Source: Kitasatospora phosalacinea (GTDB taxonomy: Bacteria; Actinomycetota; Actinomycetes; Streptomycetales; Streptomycetaceae). Taken from it: 64,000 bases of DNA. The notes under the pieces were generated by a model. It was not told the origin of the DNA. It saw nothing but the letters and a program-made list of their open reading frames with translations, and did no database searches. The position numbers and the translations under genes are program-made. Each line of letters starts with the position of its first letter. Position 1 is the first letter of the stretch. The stretch is taken from positions 1 through 64,000 of the forward strand of contig NZ_JNWZ01000039.1 in assembly GCF_000716545.1 (NCBI RefSeq), given 5' to 3'. Positions 34,769 through 43,643 of the stretch are shown here, one piece after another.

Positions 34769-37318
34769 ATGCTGCTCAAGACCTCGCTGCGGAGCTTCTT
34801 CGCCCACAAGTGGCGCCTGGTGCTCTCCCTGCTCGCCGTGGTGCTCTCGGTCGCCTTCGTGTCCGGCACCCTCGTCTTCTACAACACCGCCACCAGCACC
34901 TTCGACAAGCTGTTCGCCTCCACCGCCTCCGACCTGTCGGTCTCCAAGGCCGAGGACGAGATCGCCGACGGCGCCCCCGGCCGGGTGCCCACCATCCCGG
35001 TGGGGACGGTGGCGAAGGTCGCCGCCGAGCCCGGCGTCAAGGCCGCCCTCGGCCAGGTCATGACCTCCGACGCGACGCTGGTCGACCCCGCCACCAACAA
35101 GGTGATCGGCCCGACCAGCGGCGCCCCCACCCTCACCGGCAACTGGACCGACACCCCGCGCAACTCCGTCGACATCACCTCCGGCCACGCCCCGCAGGGC
35201 GACGGCCAACTGGTGCTGGACGCCGACACCGCGGAGAAGGCCCACCTCGGCCTCGGCTCCAAGGTCCGGATCATCACCGACGCCAACCACGACTTCACCG
35301 TCTCCGGCATCGCCACCTTCCGCACCACCAACCCCGGTGCCGCCCTCGCCTTCCTGGACACCGCCACCGCCCAGCGGGTGCTGCTCGGCACCGAGGCGTA
35401 CACCTCGGTCGAGGTCTTCGGCGACGGCACCCGCACCGACGAGCAGCTGAAGGCCACCGCCCTGGCCGACCTCGGCGGCGGCTTCCAGGCCAAGACCGCC
35501 GCCGAGCAGAAGAAGGAGAACTCCGACGACGTCGGCTCCTTCCTGGACTTCATGAAGTACGCGATGCTCGGCTTCGCCGTCCTCGCGGCCGGCGTCGGCG
35601 GCTTCCTGATCGTCAACACCTTCTCCATGCTGGTCACCCAGCGCACCCGCGAGATCGGCCTGCTGCGCGCCATCGGCGGCAGCCGCTCCCAGGTCAACCG
35701 CTCGGTGCTGACCGAGGGCCTGTTCCTCGGCGTGCTCGGCTCCACCCTGGGCATCGGCGCCGGGCTCGGCCTCGCGCTCGGCATGATCCAGCTGATGAAG
35801 GCCGTCGGGATGAACCTGGACGCCTCGCTGGAGATCACCTGGACGGTTCCGGCGGTCTCGTACGCGGTCGGCGTGCTGGTGACGCTGCTCGCCGCGTTCG
35901 TCCCGGCCCGCCGCGCCTCCCGGATCACCCCGATGGCCGCGCTGCTCGACCACGCCGCCCCGGTCGAGCCCCGGGCCAACCGGATCCGCACCGCGGTCGG
36001 CGGCCTGGTCACGGTGGCCGGCGCCGCCGCCCTGGTGCTCGCCGCCTCCTCCTCCGGCGCCACCGGCGGGTCGCTGATCGGCCTCGGCGTGCTCGCCACC
36101 CTGGTCGGCGCCGTGGTGCTCGGCCCGCTGCTGGTCTCCGGCCTGCTCCGGCTGCTCGGCGGCGCGCTGTCCGCCCTGTTCGGCCCGGCCGGCCGCCTCG
36201 CCCAGCGGAACGTGATGCGCAACCCGCGCCGCACCGGATCCACCGCCGCCGCCCTGATGATCGGCCTGGCCGTGGTCGTCGGCGCCTCCGTGATCACCTC
36301 CTCCATGGTCTCCTCGGCCACCGCCCAGATCGACAAGTCCGTCGGCGCCGACTACATCGTCGGCGGCGGCCGCTCCCCGATCCCGGCGGAGGCGGCCGAG
36401 GCGGTCGAGCGCACCCCCGGCGTCGACCACATCACCCGGCAGAAGGAGGTGCCCGCCGAACTCACCACCCCCGACGGCGCCCGCACCAAGACCGAGCTGA
36501 TCGCCGCCGACTCGAACTTCACCCGGGACTTCCGCCTGCCGGTCGCCTCCGGCACCGCCGAGGGCGTCTTCACCGGCGGCCTCTCGGTCGACCAGAAGTT
36601 CGCCGACGCGCACCACCTGCAGGTCGGCGACCGGATCGCCGTCGCCTACGGCGAGGGCCGCACCCAGACCATCCCGGTCGCCGCCGTCCTGAAGACCGGC
36701 AACCAGCTGTTCGACGGCAACTTCTTCACCGGCACCAGCACCGTCTCCACCGGCCTGAACGGCCGGCTCCCCGGCGACGGCACGCTGTTCGCCGGAGCCT
36801 CGGCCGGCGCCGACAAGGGCGCCGTGCTCGCCGGCCTGCAGAAGGCGCTGGAGCCCTACCCGCAGCTGATGGTCAAGGACCAGGCCGGCTACAAGGACAT
36901 GATCAAGTCCCAGGTCGACCAGCTGCTGTCCATGGTCTACGGCCTGCTCGGCCTGACGATCGTGGTCGCCGTCCTCGGCGTGGTCAACACGCTGGCCCTG
37001 TCGGTCATCGAGCGCACCCGCGAGATCGGCCTGCTGCGCGCCATCGGCCTCTCCCGCCGCCAACTGCGCCGGGTGGTCCGGCTCGAATCCGTGGTCATCG
37101 CCCTGTTCGGCGCCGTCCTCGGCAGCGTGCTCGGCCTCTCCTGGGGCGTCGCCGCCCGCTCCGTGCTCGCCGACAACGGCCTGACCACCCTCACCGTCCC
37201 CACCGGCACCGTGCTCACCGTCCTGGTCGGATCCGTGGTCATCGGCCTGGCCGCCGCCCTCGTCCCGGCCTTCCGCGCCGCCCGGATGAACGTGCTGGCC
37301 GCCATCGCCACCGACTGA
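34769..37318 (+). CDS. FtsX-like ABC transporter permease
   Basis: An 849-residue membrane protein of the MacB/FtsX class in duplicated form. TM1 (residues about 15-35, LVLSLLAVVLSVAFVSGTLVF) is followed by a 200-residue extracellular domain, then TM2-TM4 (near 264-400, GFAVLAAGVGGFLIVNTFSML; LLRAIGGSRSQVNRSVLTEGLFLGVLG). The pattern repeats with TMs near 415-480, an extracytoplasmic domain at about 510-710 and four C-terminal TMs with ERTREIGLLRAIGLSRRQL. ERTREIG-LLRAIG occurs in both halves, a permease hallmark. It forms an exporter with the preceding ATPase. Followed by a stem-loop terminator. Confidence 0.92.
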   Translation: MLLKTSLRSFFAHKWRLVLSLLAVVLSVAFVSGTLVFYNTATSTFDKLFASTASDLSVSKAEDEIADGAPGRVPTIPVGTVAKVAAEPGVKAALGQVMTSDATLVDPATNKVIGPTSGAPTLTGNWTDTPRNSVDITSGHAPQGDGQLVLDADTAEKAHLGLGSKVRIITDANHDFTVSGIATFRTTNPGAALAFLDTATAQRVLLGTEAYTSVEVFGDGTRTDEQLKATALADLGGGFQAKTAAEQKKENSDDVGSFLDFMKYAMLGFAVLAAGVGGFLIVNTFSMLVTQRTREIGLLRAIGGSRSQVNRSVLTEGLFLGVLGSTLGIGAGLGLALGMIQLMKAVGMNLDASLEITWTVPAVSYAVGVLVTLLAAFVPARRASRITPMAALLDHAAPVEPRANRIRTAVGGLVTVAGAAALVLAASSSGATGGSLIGLGVLATLVGAVVLGPLLVSGLLRLLGGALSALFGPAGRLAQRNVMRNPRRTGSTAAALMIGLAVVVGASVITSSMVSSATAQIDKSVGADYIVGGGRSPIPAEAAEAVERTPGVDHITRQKEVPAELTTPDGARTKTELIAADSNFTRDFRLPVASGTAEGVFTGGLSVDQKFADAHHLQVGDRIAVAYGEGRTQTIPVAAVLKTGNQLFDGNFFTGTSTVSTGLNGRLPGDGTLFAGASAGADKGAVLAGLQKALEPYPQLMVKDQAGYKDMIKSQVDQLLSMVYGLLGLTIVVAVLGVVNTLALSVIERTREIGLLRAIGLSRRQLRRVVRLESVVIALFGAVLGSVLGLSWGVAARSVLADNGLTTLTVPTGTVLTVLVGSVVIGLAAALVPAFRAARMNVLAAIATD

Positions 37319-37331
37319 CCGGCCGTCACCG

Positions 37332-37373
37332 CCCGCCGTTTCCCGCCCCCCTCGGGGCCCGGGGAACGGCGGG
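37332..37373 (+). terminator. Terminator downstream of the ABC permease
   Basis: CCCGCCGTT (37332-37340) pairs with AACGGCGGG (37365-37373), continued by CCC/GGGG pairing. It lies 14 bp after the permease stop between convergent genes, and lacks a U-tract. Confidence 0.55.
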
Positions 37374-37445
37374 TCCGTGCCGCTCCGGGCCGGGGCCCGC
37401 CGAAGGCCCGTGCCGCTCCGGGCGGTACGGCACCCCGCACGCCCC

Positions 37446-38951
37446 TCAGCCCGGACAGCCGATCTCGGTCCCGCTCTCCGCCCCGGCCACCGCCGGAGCG
37501 GAAGCGGCGGCAGCCGGCGTCGCACTCGCCGCCCTGCTCGGGGAGGCCCCGCCCGCCGGGGAGCGGTACTCACTGCCCGCGACCACCTGGAAGGTCGACC
37601 CCAGGCCCGGCACGGACTCGAGTTCGGCGTCCGGCAGCGCCGCGGCCAGGGTCTTCACCGACTCGTCCCAGCGCGGGTCGTAGCGGATCACCGTCCGGGC
37701 GGCGGACGTCCCGCCGGGCGCGTTGGACGGCGTGCCGGTGGTGGCGAACCCGGCCTTGCGCAGCTCCGCGTCGACCCGGAAGCCCAGGCCCTGGACGCCC
37801 GCGCCGTTGAGCACCTGCACCCGCACCTCGCCCGGAGGAACCGTTCCGGCAACGGGCGGGGCGCTCGGCGGAGCGGTGGACGCCGGAGCCCCGGCGCCGG
37901 CCACGGTGAGCGGCCGCCCGGCCCGGACGGCCTCGAACAGCGCCGCCGCGCCCTTCTCGTCCCACAGCACGGTCGACCCCCACCCCGCCACCTGGTGGTC
38001 CACCTGGGCCAGCGGCACCGTGGCGAAGTCCGCGTTCGAGGCCGACAGGTCCTTCAACCGGCCCGCGAACTCCAGCAGTTCGGCGTTGCCCAGCCCCTTG
38101 TCGACCTTGACCGAATGCAGCACGGTGTCCAGCACCCCGGTCAGCTTCGCCGGGTCGAGCAGGGCGTTCCCGGCGGTCGCCCGGTGCAGCAGCTGCGCCA
38201 GGAACTTCTGCTGGCGGTGCATCCGCCCCAGGTCGGAGGAGCCGTCCACGTGCCGGGCCCGGACGTAGCGCAGCGCCCCCGCGCCGTCCAGCCGGCTGGT
38301 GCCGGCCGGCAGGTCCAGCCCCGAGTAGTCGTCCTTGAGCGGCTTGGGGGTGCACACCTCGACACCGCCCAGGGCGTCCACGGTGGAGACGAAGGCGAGG
38401 AAGTCCACCTCCACGTAGTGGTCGATCCGCAGCCCGGTGTTCTGCTCGACGGTGCGCACCGCCAGCGGCGCCCCGCCCATCCCGTACGCCGCGTTGATCT
38501 TGCCCTTGGAGGCGGCCACCTGCTTCCCGGTGGCGAGGTCCTGGTGCGCGGGGATGTCCACGTAGGAGTCGCGCGGGACGGACACCACGGTGGCCCGGCC
38601 GCGGTCCGCGGACAGCTGCACGACCATCATCGTGTCGGTGCAGTGGCAGGACTCGCCGCCCGCGTGCAGCACGTCCTTCAGGGTGGACTCCGGGATGCCC
38701 TCGCGCTCGTCGGTGCCCACCACCAGGAAGGTCGAGGCGCCGTCGTCGGCCGGGCGGTCCGGGCCGCCGCCGATCGCGTCCACCCGGTCGAGCGAGGAGC
38801 CGACGCCGTTCAGCACCGCCCACCCGCCGCACGAGGTGGCCAGGACCGCGAAGGACAGGACGCCCGCCGCCCAGCGGCCCCGGCTCCGACGGCCCGGACC
38901 TCGCCGCTGGACCGGTGCGGAGAGGCGTGCGGGCGGACGCTGCTGAGGCAT
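37446..38951 (-). CDS. LytR-CpsA-Psr (LCP) family protein 3 with LytR_C domain
   Basis: A 501-residue LCP protein. One TM (RWAAGVLSFAVLATSCGGWAVL) follows a short basic tail. LCP motifs: TFLVVGTDEREG, CTDTMMVVQLSADRGRATVVSVPRDSYVDIPA, NAAYGMGG, RYVRARHVDGSSDLGRMHRQQKF. Unlike LCP 1 and 2 it has a LytR_C domain near the C terminus (GEVRVQVLNGAGVQGLGFRVDAELR...VIRYDPRW). A TACCAT box lies 7 nt before the ATG, so the mRNA is probably leaderless. The CHCTDTM segment contains a Cys pair not seen in the others. Confidence 0.9.
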   Translation of the reverse strand: MPQQRPPARLSAPVQRRGPGRRSRGRWAAGVLSFAVLATSCGGWAVLNGVGSSLDRVDAIGGGPDRPADDGASTFLVVGTDEREGIPESTLKDVLHAGGESCHCTDTMMVVQLSADRGRATVVSVPRDSYVDIPAHQDLATGKQVAASKGKINAAYGMGGAPLAVRTVEQNTGLRIDHYVEVDFLAFVSTVDALGGVEVCTPKPLKDDYSGLDLPAGTSRLDGAGALRYVRARHVDGSSDLGRMHRQQKFLAQLLHRATAGNALLDPAKLTGVLDTVLHSVKVDKGLGNAELLEFAGRLKDLSASNADFATVPLAQVDHQVAGWGSTVLWDEKGAAALFEAVRAGRPLTVAGAGAPASTAPPSAPPVAGTVPPGEVRVQVLNGAGVQGLGFRVDAELRKAGFATTGTPSNAPGGTSAARTVIRYDPRWDESVKTLAAALPDAELESVPGLGSTFQVVAGSEYRSPAGGASPSRAASATPAAAASAPAVAGAESGTEIGCPG

Positions 38952-39017
38952 CTTCCGGATGGTAGGCGGGCCGGCCGCGCCCGCCCGGACGGCGCGCCGG
39001 ACGGGGGAGGACCCCGT

Positions 39018-39047
39018 CTGACAGGCACCGTGCCGCGCCGGTACGCT
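39018..39047 (+). promoter_or_regulatory. Promoter of the glycosyltransferase gene (leaderless)
   Basis: CTGACA (39018-39023), an 18-bp spacer and TACGCT (39042-39047), 8 nt before the ATG at 39056. This matches the principal-sigma consensus and predicts a leaderless mRNA. Confidence 0.55.
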
Positions 39048-39055
39048 CGGGCACG

Positions 39056-40096
39056 ATGAACACCAAGGCTGCTGAGGAGCTGCCGGCGGTCTCCGTGATC
39101 ATGCCGGTGCTCAACGAGGAACGACACCTGCGCACCGCCGTCCGCCGCATCCTGGAGCAGGAGTACGGCGGCGAACTGGAGGTGGTGATCGCGCTGGGCC
39201 CGTCCTCGGACCGGACCGACGAGATCGCCGCCGCGCTCACCGCCGAGGACCCGCGGGTGCGCACCGTCCCCAACCCGACCGGCCGCACCCCGGCGGGCCT
39301 GAACGCGGCGATCCGGGCCAGCCGCCACCCCGTGGTGGTCCGGGTCGACGGCCACGGCCTGCTGACGCCCGGTTACATCGCCACGGCGGTCCGCCTGCTC
39401 GACGAGATGGAGGCCGCCAACGTCGGCGGCATCATGCACGCCGAGGGCGAGAACGACTGGGAACACGCCGTCGCCGCCGCGATGACCTCCAAGGTCGGCG
39501 TCGGCAACGCGGCCTTCCACACCGGCGGCCTGGCCGGCCCCGCCGACACCGTCTACCTCGGGGTGTTCCGCCGCGAGGTGCTGGAGCGGCAGGGCGGCTA
39601 CAACGAGGAGTTCATCCGCGCCCAGGACTGGGAGCTCAACTACCGCATCCGCCGGGCCGGCGGCCTGGTCTGGTTCACCCCCCAGCTCAAGGTCACCTAC
39701 CGTCCCCGGCCCAGCGTGCGCGCCCTGGCCAAGCAGTACAAGGACTACGGCCGCTGGCGCCGGGTCGTCACCCGCTACCACCGCGGCTCGGTCAACCTGC
39801 GCTACCTGGCCCCGCCGGCCGCCCTGCTCGGCGTGCTGGCCGGCCTGCTGCTCGGCGTCCTGGTGCACCCGGCGTTCCTCGTCCTGCCGGCCGGCTACCT
39901 GCTGGCGATCGTCCTCGGCAGCCTGAAGAGCCCCGGCCTGTCCGCGAAGTCGCGGCTGCTGCTCCCGGTGGCCCTCGCCACCATGCACATGAGCTGGGGC
40001 TTCGGCTTCCTCACCTCCCCGCGCAAGCTGGCCCGCAAGGTGATCGCCTCCACCCCGCCCGCCCCGATCGACCCGAAGCCCACCACCGCGGCCTGA
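39056..40096 (+). CDS. Family 2 glycosyltransferase (membrane-associated)
   Basis: A 346-residue family 2 glycosyltransferase. The GT-A fold runs from SVIMPVLNEERHLRTAVRRIL through LEVVIALGPSSDRTDEIAAAL; VVVRVDGHGLLTPGYI is the metal-binding D-x-G/H region, and IRAQDWELNYRIRRAGGLVWF the acceptor base region. Two or three hydrophobic helices near the C terminus (LAPPAALLGVLAGLLLGVLVH; FLVLPAGYLLAIVLGS) anchor it to the membrane. It resembles succinoglycan ExoA-type enzymes. It likely builds a surface polymer that the surrounding LCP proteins attach. The next gene encodes a sugar acyltransferase. Confidence 0.88.
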   Translation: MNTKAAEELPAVSVIMPVLNEERHLRTAVRRILEQEYGGELEVVIALGPSSDRTDEIAAALTAEDPRVRTVPNPTGRTPAGLNAAIRASRHPVVVRVDGHGLLTPGYIATAVRLLDEMEAANVGGIMHAEGENDWEHAVAAAMTSKVGVGNAAFHTGGLAGPADTVYLGVFRREVLERQGGYNEEFIRAQDWELNYRIRRAGGLVWFTPQLKVTYRPRPSVRALAKQYKDYGRWRRVVTRYHRGSVNLRYLAPPAALLGVLAGLLLGVLVHPAFLVLPAGYLLAIVLGSLKSPGLSAKSRLLLPVALATMHMSWGFGFLTSPRKLARKVIASTPPAPIDPKPTTAA

Positions 40097-40108
40097 CGCC
40101 CCGTCGAG

Positions 40109-40140
40109 GACGGTCCCCGGAACGCCGGACGGGGGCCGTC
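40109..40140 (+). terminator. Stem-loop downstream of the glycosyltransferase gene
   Basis: GACGGTCCCC (40109-40118) pairs with GGGGGCCGTC (40131-40140) with one G-U pair. It lies 13 bp after the stop codon and 22 bp before the next start, ahead of a new -10 box (TAGGCT, 40150-40155). Confidence 0.5.
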
Positions 40141-40161
40141 GCCGCGCACTAGGCTCGCGCC

Positions 40162-40767
40162 ATGACGAGCAGCGCCCCCAGGATCGAGGCCACCGCCGAC
40201 GTCGACCCGAGCGCCGAGATCGGCCCCGGCAGCACCGTCTGGCACCTCGCCCAGATCCGCGAGGACGCCCGGATCGGCGCCGAGTGCATCATCGGCCGCG
40301 GCGCGTACGTCGGCCCCGGCGTCCGGCTCGGCGACCGGGTCAAGCTGCAGAACCACGCCCTGGTGTACGAGCCCGCAGTCCTGGAGGACGGCGTCTTCGT
40401 CGGCCCCGCCGCCGTCCTCACCAACGACCTCTACCCGCGCTCCGTGGACCCGGACGGCAGGCTCAAGCGCGGCGACGACTGGCACGCCCGCGGCGTCACC
40501 CTCCGCGAGGGCTGCTCGATCGGCGGCCGCGCCGTCCTGGTCGCCGGCGTCACCGTCGGCCGCTGGGCCCTGGTCGCCGCCGGCGCGGTCGTCCACCGCG
40601 ACGTCCCCGACCACGCCCTGGTGGCCGGCGTCCCCGCCCGCCGGATCAAATGGGTCGGCCGGGCCGGCGAACCGCTCACCCCCGCCGGCCCCGGCCGCTG
40701 GCACTGCCCCCGCACCGGCGAGGGCTACACCGAGACCGGCCCCGACACCCTCGTCCGCGACGCCTAG
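40162..40767 (+). CDS. Hexapeptide acyltransferase (sugar O/N-acetyltransferase type)
   Basis: A 201-residue left-handed beta-helix acyltransferase. The N-terminal hexapeptide repeats (ATADVDPSAEIGPGSTVWHLAQIREDARIGAECIIG) and the insertion LTNDLYPRSVDPDGRLK, including NDL and the P-R positions, match the WxcM/WbpD-like sugar acetyltransferases; the active-site HxxL-like W-HLAQIREDA region is present. It likely acetylates an amino-sugar nucleotide. A TAGGCT box lies 6 nt before the ATG, so it is probably leaderless. It follows the glycosyltransferase and faces LCP 4. Confidence 0.87.
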   Translation: MTSSAPRIEATADVDPSAEIGPGSTVWHLAQIREDARIGAECIIGRGAYVGPGVRLGDRVKLQNHALVYEPAVLEDGVFVGPAAVLTNDLYPRSVDPDGRLKRGDDWHARGVTLREGCSIGGRAVLVAGVTVGRWALVAAGAVVHRDVPDHALVAGVPARRIKWVGRAGEPLTPAGPGRWHCPRTGEGYTETGPDTLVRDA

Positions 40768-40811
40768 CCAGGGCGGGCGGGCACCCCGGGGCCGGGGAGC
40801 GGAGGGGCCCC

Positions 40812-42524
40812 TCACTTCCCCTTGGCCGCACAGACGTTGGTGTCGTCCGCCTGCACCCGCTGGATGTCCTTGGGCGCCTCGGTCGGGGCCGGCGAGGGCG
40901 TGCCGGCCGCGCCGGTGAAGTCCTTGCCGATCACGACCACCACGCCGTCCTTGGCCCCGAGCCTGCTGCTCGCCTGCGCCGCCGTCGCGGGCAGTCCGAG
41001 GGCCGCGGCCACCGCCTGCGCCTCGTCCTCGTGCCCGGCGGGGTAGGAGACCGTGCTGGTGTCCGCCGCGTCCGCGTTGTTGCCCGCGACGGCCAGCTCG
41101 AAGCCCTTGTCCTGGAGCGCGGTGGCCGCCTTCGTGGCCTGCTTGGGGGTTCCGCTGCCGTTGCGCACGGTGACCTTCACGCCGGCCGCGTCCACCTGGG
41201 GCGCGGCGGGGGCGGAGGAGGCCGGGGCCTGGGGCGTCCCGGGGGCGGCGCTCGGCGCCGGGGCGCCGGTCAGCGAGCGGTCCGCGGCGATCATCGAGAA
41301 CACCTGCTGGGCGTCGTTCGGCTTGAGCACCAGGTGGTTGTTGTTCGTCGGGTCGTCGATCACCGGCACCGTGGTGAAGGTGATGTTCTTGGTGTCGACC
41401 CGGGAGATGTCGAGCGCCAGGTCCTTCAGCTTGTTGACGCTGCCGATCCCGTCGTCCACGGTGAGCGCCTTGGTGGCGGCGTCCGCCAGGTCCCACAGCT
41501 TGGTGGGGCTGGTCAGGGTGTCGCTGCTCTTCATCTTGCGGATCATCGAGGAGATGAACTGCTGCTGCAGCGGGATGCGGGTCAGGTCGCCGCCGAAGCC
41601 CACCGCGTGCCGGGTGCGGACGAAGGCCAGCGCCTCCTCGCCCTGCACCACGTGCCGGCCCGCGGACATCTTCAGGTGCGAGTACGGGTCGTCGATGTCG
41701 GTGGCGGCGCACACCTCGACACCGCCGACCGCGGTCGAAAGGGTCTTCACCGCTTCGAAGTTGACCATCATGAAGTGGTTGATCCGGACGCCGGTCAGCT
41801 TCTCCACGGTCTTCCAGGTGCAGCCCGGGTCGCGCCCGTCCTGCCCCAGGCTGGTGTTGAACATCGCCCTGGCCTCGCCGGGGATGCTCGTGTCGCCGCT
41901 CTTGCAGTCCGGGATCTGCACCATCAGGTCGCGCGGGATGGACAGCACCGTCGCGTTGGAGCGGTCCTTGGCGATGTGGAACAGCAGCGTGGTGTCCGCG
42001 TGCCCGGTCGAGCCCTCGTCGCCGTACTCGCGGCCCAGGCCGACCCGGCTGTCGGTGCCGATCACCAGGATGTTCAGCGCGTCGGTCGCCTGCGGGCGCT
42101 CGGAGTCGTCACCGACCTCGACCTTCACCGAGGAGATGTTGTTGTTGAAGTGCTGGTACACGTAGTACGCGCCGCCGCAGCCCGCCACCAGCACCAGGCC
42201 CAGCGTGCCCGCGGACCACTTCAGCGCCCGCCGGCCGCGGGTCGAGCGGCCCTTGCGGCGGGCGGCCCGGCCGCCCGCCACCGCGGTCGCGCCCTTCCCG
42301 CCCCGGGCGGCCCGGGAGCCGCGGGGGGCCGGCGCGTCGGCGTCGGCGGCCTCGGCCGGGGCCCGGCGCGCGGACCGGGGGCGCGCGGCGGCGGGCCGGC
42401 GGCCGGCGTCCAGGTCGAGCCGGAACTCGCCGGTGGCCGGGTCGAGCACCCACTGGTCGGCGGGGTCGACGCCGGGAGGGTTCGAGTCCGCCGAGTCGCC
42501 CCGGTTCCGGTGTCCGCTGTTCAT
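40812..42524 (-). CDS. LytR-CpsA-Psr (LCP) family protein 4 with LytR_C domain
   Basis: A 570-residue LCP protein, the longest of the four. The Arg/Ala-rich cytoplasmic tail of about 105 residues leads to one TM (WSAGTLGLVLVAGCGGAYYVY). LCP motifs: NILVIGTDSRVGL, HADTTLLFHIAKDRSNATVLSIPRDLMVQIP, VRTRHAVGFGGDLTRIPLQQQFISSMI; a LytR_C domain follows (KVTVRNGSGTPKQATKAATAL...). The start at 42524 (MNSGHRNRG) has TAGGGT 7 nt upstream (leaderless); an earlier in-frame start at 42581 is less likely. LCP enzymes couple wall teichoic acids or other polymers to muramic acid. Confidence 0.9.
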   Translation of the reverse strand: MNSGHRNRGDSADSNPPGVDPADQWVLDPATGEFRLDLDAGRRPAAARPRSARRAPAEAADADAPAPRGSRAARGGKGATAVAGGRAARRKGRSTRGRRALKWSAGTLGLVLVAGCGGAYYVYQHFNNNISSVKVEVGDDSERPQATDALNILVIGTDSRVGLGREYGDEGSTGHADTTLLFHIAKDRSNATVLSIPRDLMVQIPDCKSGDTSIPGEARAMFNTSLGQDGRDPGCTWKTVEKLTGVRINHFMMVNFEAVKTLSTAVGGVEVCAATDIDDPYSHLKMSAGRHVVQGEEALAFVRTRHAVGFGGDLTRIPLQQQFISSMIRKMKSSDTLTSPTKLWDLADAATKALTVDDGIGSVNKLKDLALDISRVDTKNITFTTVPVIDDPTNNNHLVLKPNDAQQVFSMIAADRSLTGAPAPSAAPGTPQAPASSAPAAPQVDAAGVKVTVRNGSGTPKQATKAATALQDKGFELAVAGNNADAADTSTVSYPAGHEDEAQAVAAALGLPATAAQASSRLGAKDGVVVVIGKDFTGAAGTPSPAPTEAPKDIQRVQADDTNVCAAKGK

Positions 42525-42601
42525 CCCGGACACCCTAAACGAGCCTGACGCCCCAACCGTCCACCATGTGATACCCGTCACCCGGCGGAAGGGTGGAAAA
42601 C

Positions 42602-42655
42602 GGCGGCGGCGCTCCCCGCCCGGTCCGATCCGCCGGGCGGAGCGCGCCGCCGCCG
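42602..42655 (-). terminator. Long inverted repeat downstream of the TIGR03089-type gene
   Basis: A GGCGGCGGCGCTCC...CCGCCCGG arm (from 42602) pairs with CCGGGCGG...GCGCGCCGCC (to 42655), a nearly perfect 20-bp stem with a short loop TCCGATCCG. It lies between the end of the minus-strand gene at 42706 and the start of LCP 4. Confidence 0.5.
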
Positions 42656-42705
42656 CACTCCACTGCCATCGCCCCAGGACTACCCGTCCCGGTGGGCCCC
42701 GGTCG

Positions 42706-43494
42706 TCAACCCAGACGCAGAGTCACCCGTTCGGATTCGATCCGGCTCCGCCACTGATCCTCCGTCAACTTCCCGGAGTTGCGGCACAGGACGACCGACG
42801 CCCCGGCCGCCAGCGGCGCCAGCAGGCCCGCCTCCAGGCCCGTCCAGTCGTCGAACGACAGCGTCGAGAGCACCCGGCTGCCGCTGTCCAGGCCCAGCCG
42901 GGCCGCGCCCTCCCGGGCCAGCGCCACCGCCTGCTCGCCGGTCAGCTTCAGCGGCAGCCCGTCCACCAGCGTCTCCAGCGCCACCGCCTGCGGGTCCACC
43001 GGCGAGTACGGGGCGAACCGGTCGCCCTGCCCGGGCACCTCCGCCGCGTAGTCCAGGAACCCGTCCGGCCGCTGCGGGAACCGGCCGCCCAGCGGGCGCA
43101 GCGCCAGCGCCACCCGCTCGCCCGGGCACGCCTGCGCGGCCGCCAGCCCGTCCGGGCCCGAGACCACCAGGTCGGCGCCCTCCGGCTCGCCCTGCGGCAC
43201 CGCCACCACGCCCACCGACCAGCAGGCCAGCAGCCACACCGCGCTCTGCCAGTGCGCCGGCAGCAGCAGCGCCGCCCGGTCGTCCGGTGCGGCGTTCAAC
43301 TCGTCCTGCAGCAGGTTGGCCGTCTTCGCCACCCAGTTGTCGAACGTCTTCGCCGACAACTCCACCCGTTCCCCGGTCGAGTCGTCGTAGAAGGTCACCA
43401 ACGGGCGGGACGGGTCGGCGGCGGACCCCGGGCGCAGGAAGGCCTGCAGCAGCTCGGCGGGGGTGCGGGCGTCGGCAGCGAAAGGCGCAGTCAT
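42706..43494 (-). CDS. TIGR03089-type protein related to AMP-dependent ligase N-terminal region
   Basis: A 262-residue protein, from memory the actinobacterial family TIGR03089. It looks like a fragment of the AMP-binding acyl-CoA ligase fold (PLVTFYDDSTGERVELSAKTFDNWVAKTANLLQDEL; RAALLLPAHWQSAVWLLACWSVGVVAVP), but the nucleotide-binding P-loop and the C-terminal ligase domain are missing. The fold suggests a ligand-binding or regulatory role; no catalysis is predicted. A -10-like TAGGCT sits 10 nt before its start (MTAPFAADA). It diverges from the DNA glycosylase gene. Confidence 0.83.
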   Translation of the reverse strand: MTAPFAADARTPAELLQAFLRPGSAADPSRPLVTFYDDSTGERVELSAKTFDNWVAKTANLLQDELNAAPDDRAALLLPAHWQSAVWLLACWSVGVVAVPQGEPEGADLVVSGPDGLAAAQACPGERVALALRPLGGRFPQRPDGFLDYAAEVPGQGDRFAPYSPVDPQAVALETLVDGLPLKLTGEQAVALAREGAARLGLDSGSRVLSTLSFDDWTGLEAGLLAPLAAGASVVLCRNSGKLTEDQWRSRIESERVTLRLG

Positions 43495-43643
43495 GGTGCG
43501 GTCCAGCCTACGTCCTGCGCCCCGCCGGACGGGAGGGTGCCCGCCCGTTCGGCCCGCCGCGTCGCGACACCGCGCCGCGTTACGCTCACCCTGCCCCGTG
43601 CCCGAGCCCCGGGGTCCCGCCCCCGACTTCCGAGGATGTACCG

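Noticed and set aside
33992..37573. A 1193-codon open frame on the minus strand opposite the ABC transporter genes.
   Set aside because: It is antisense to two clear genes with full motifs; its translation is Gly/Asp/His-rich low complexity, an artefact of high GC at third positions.
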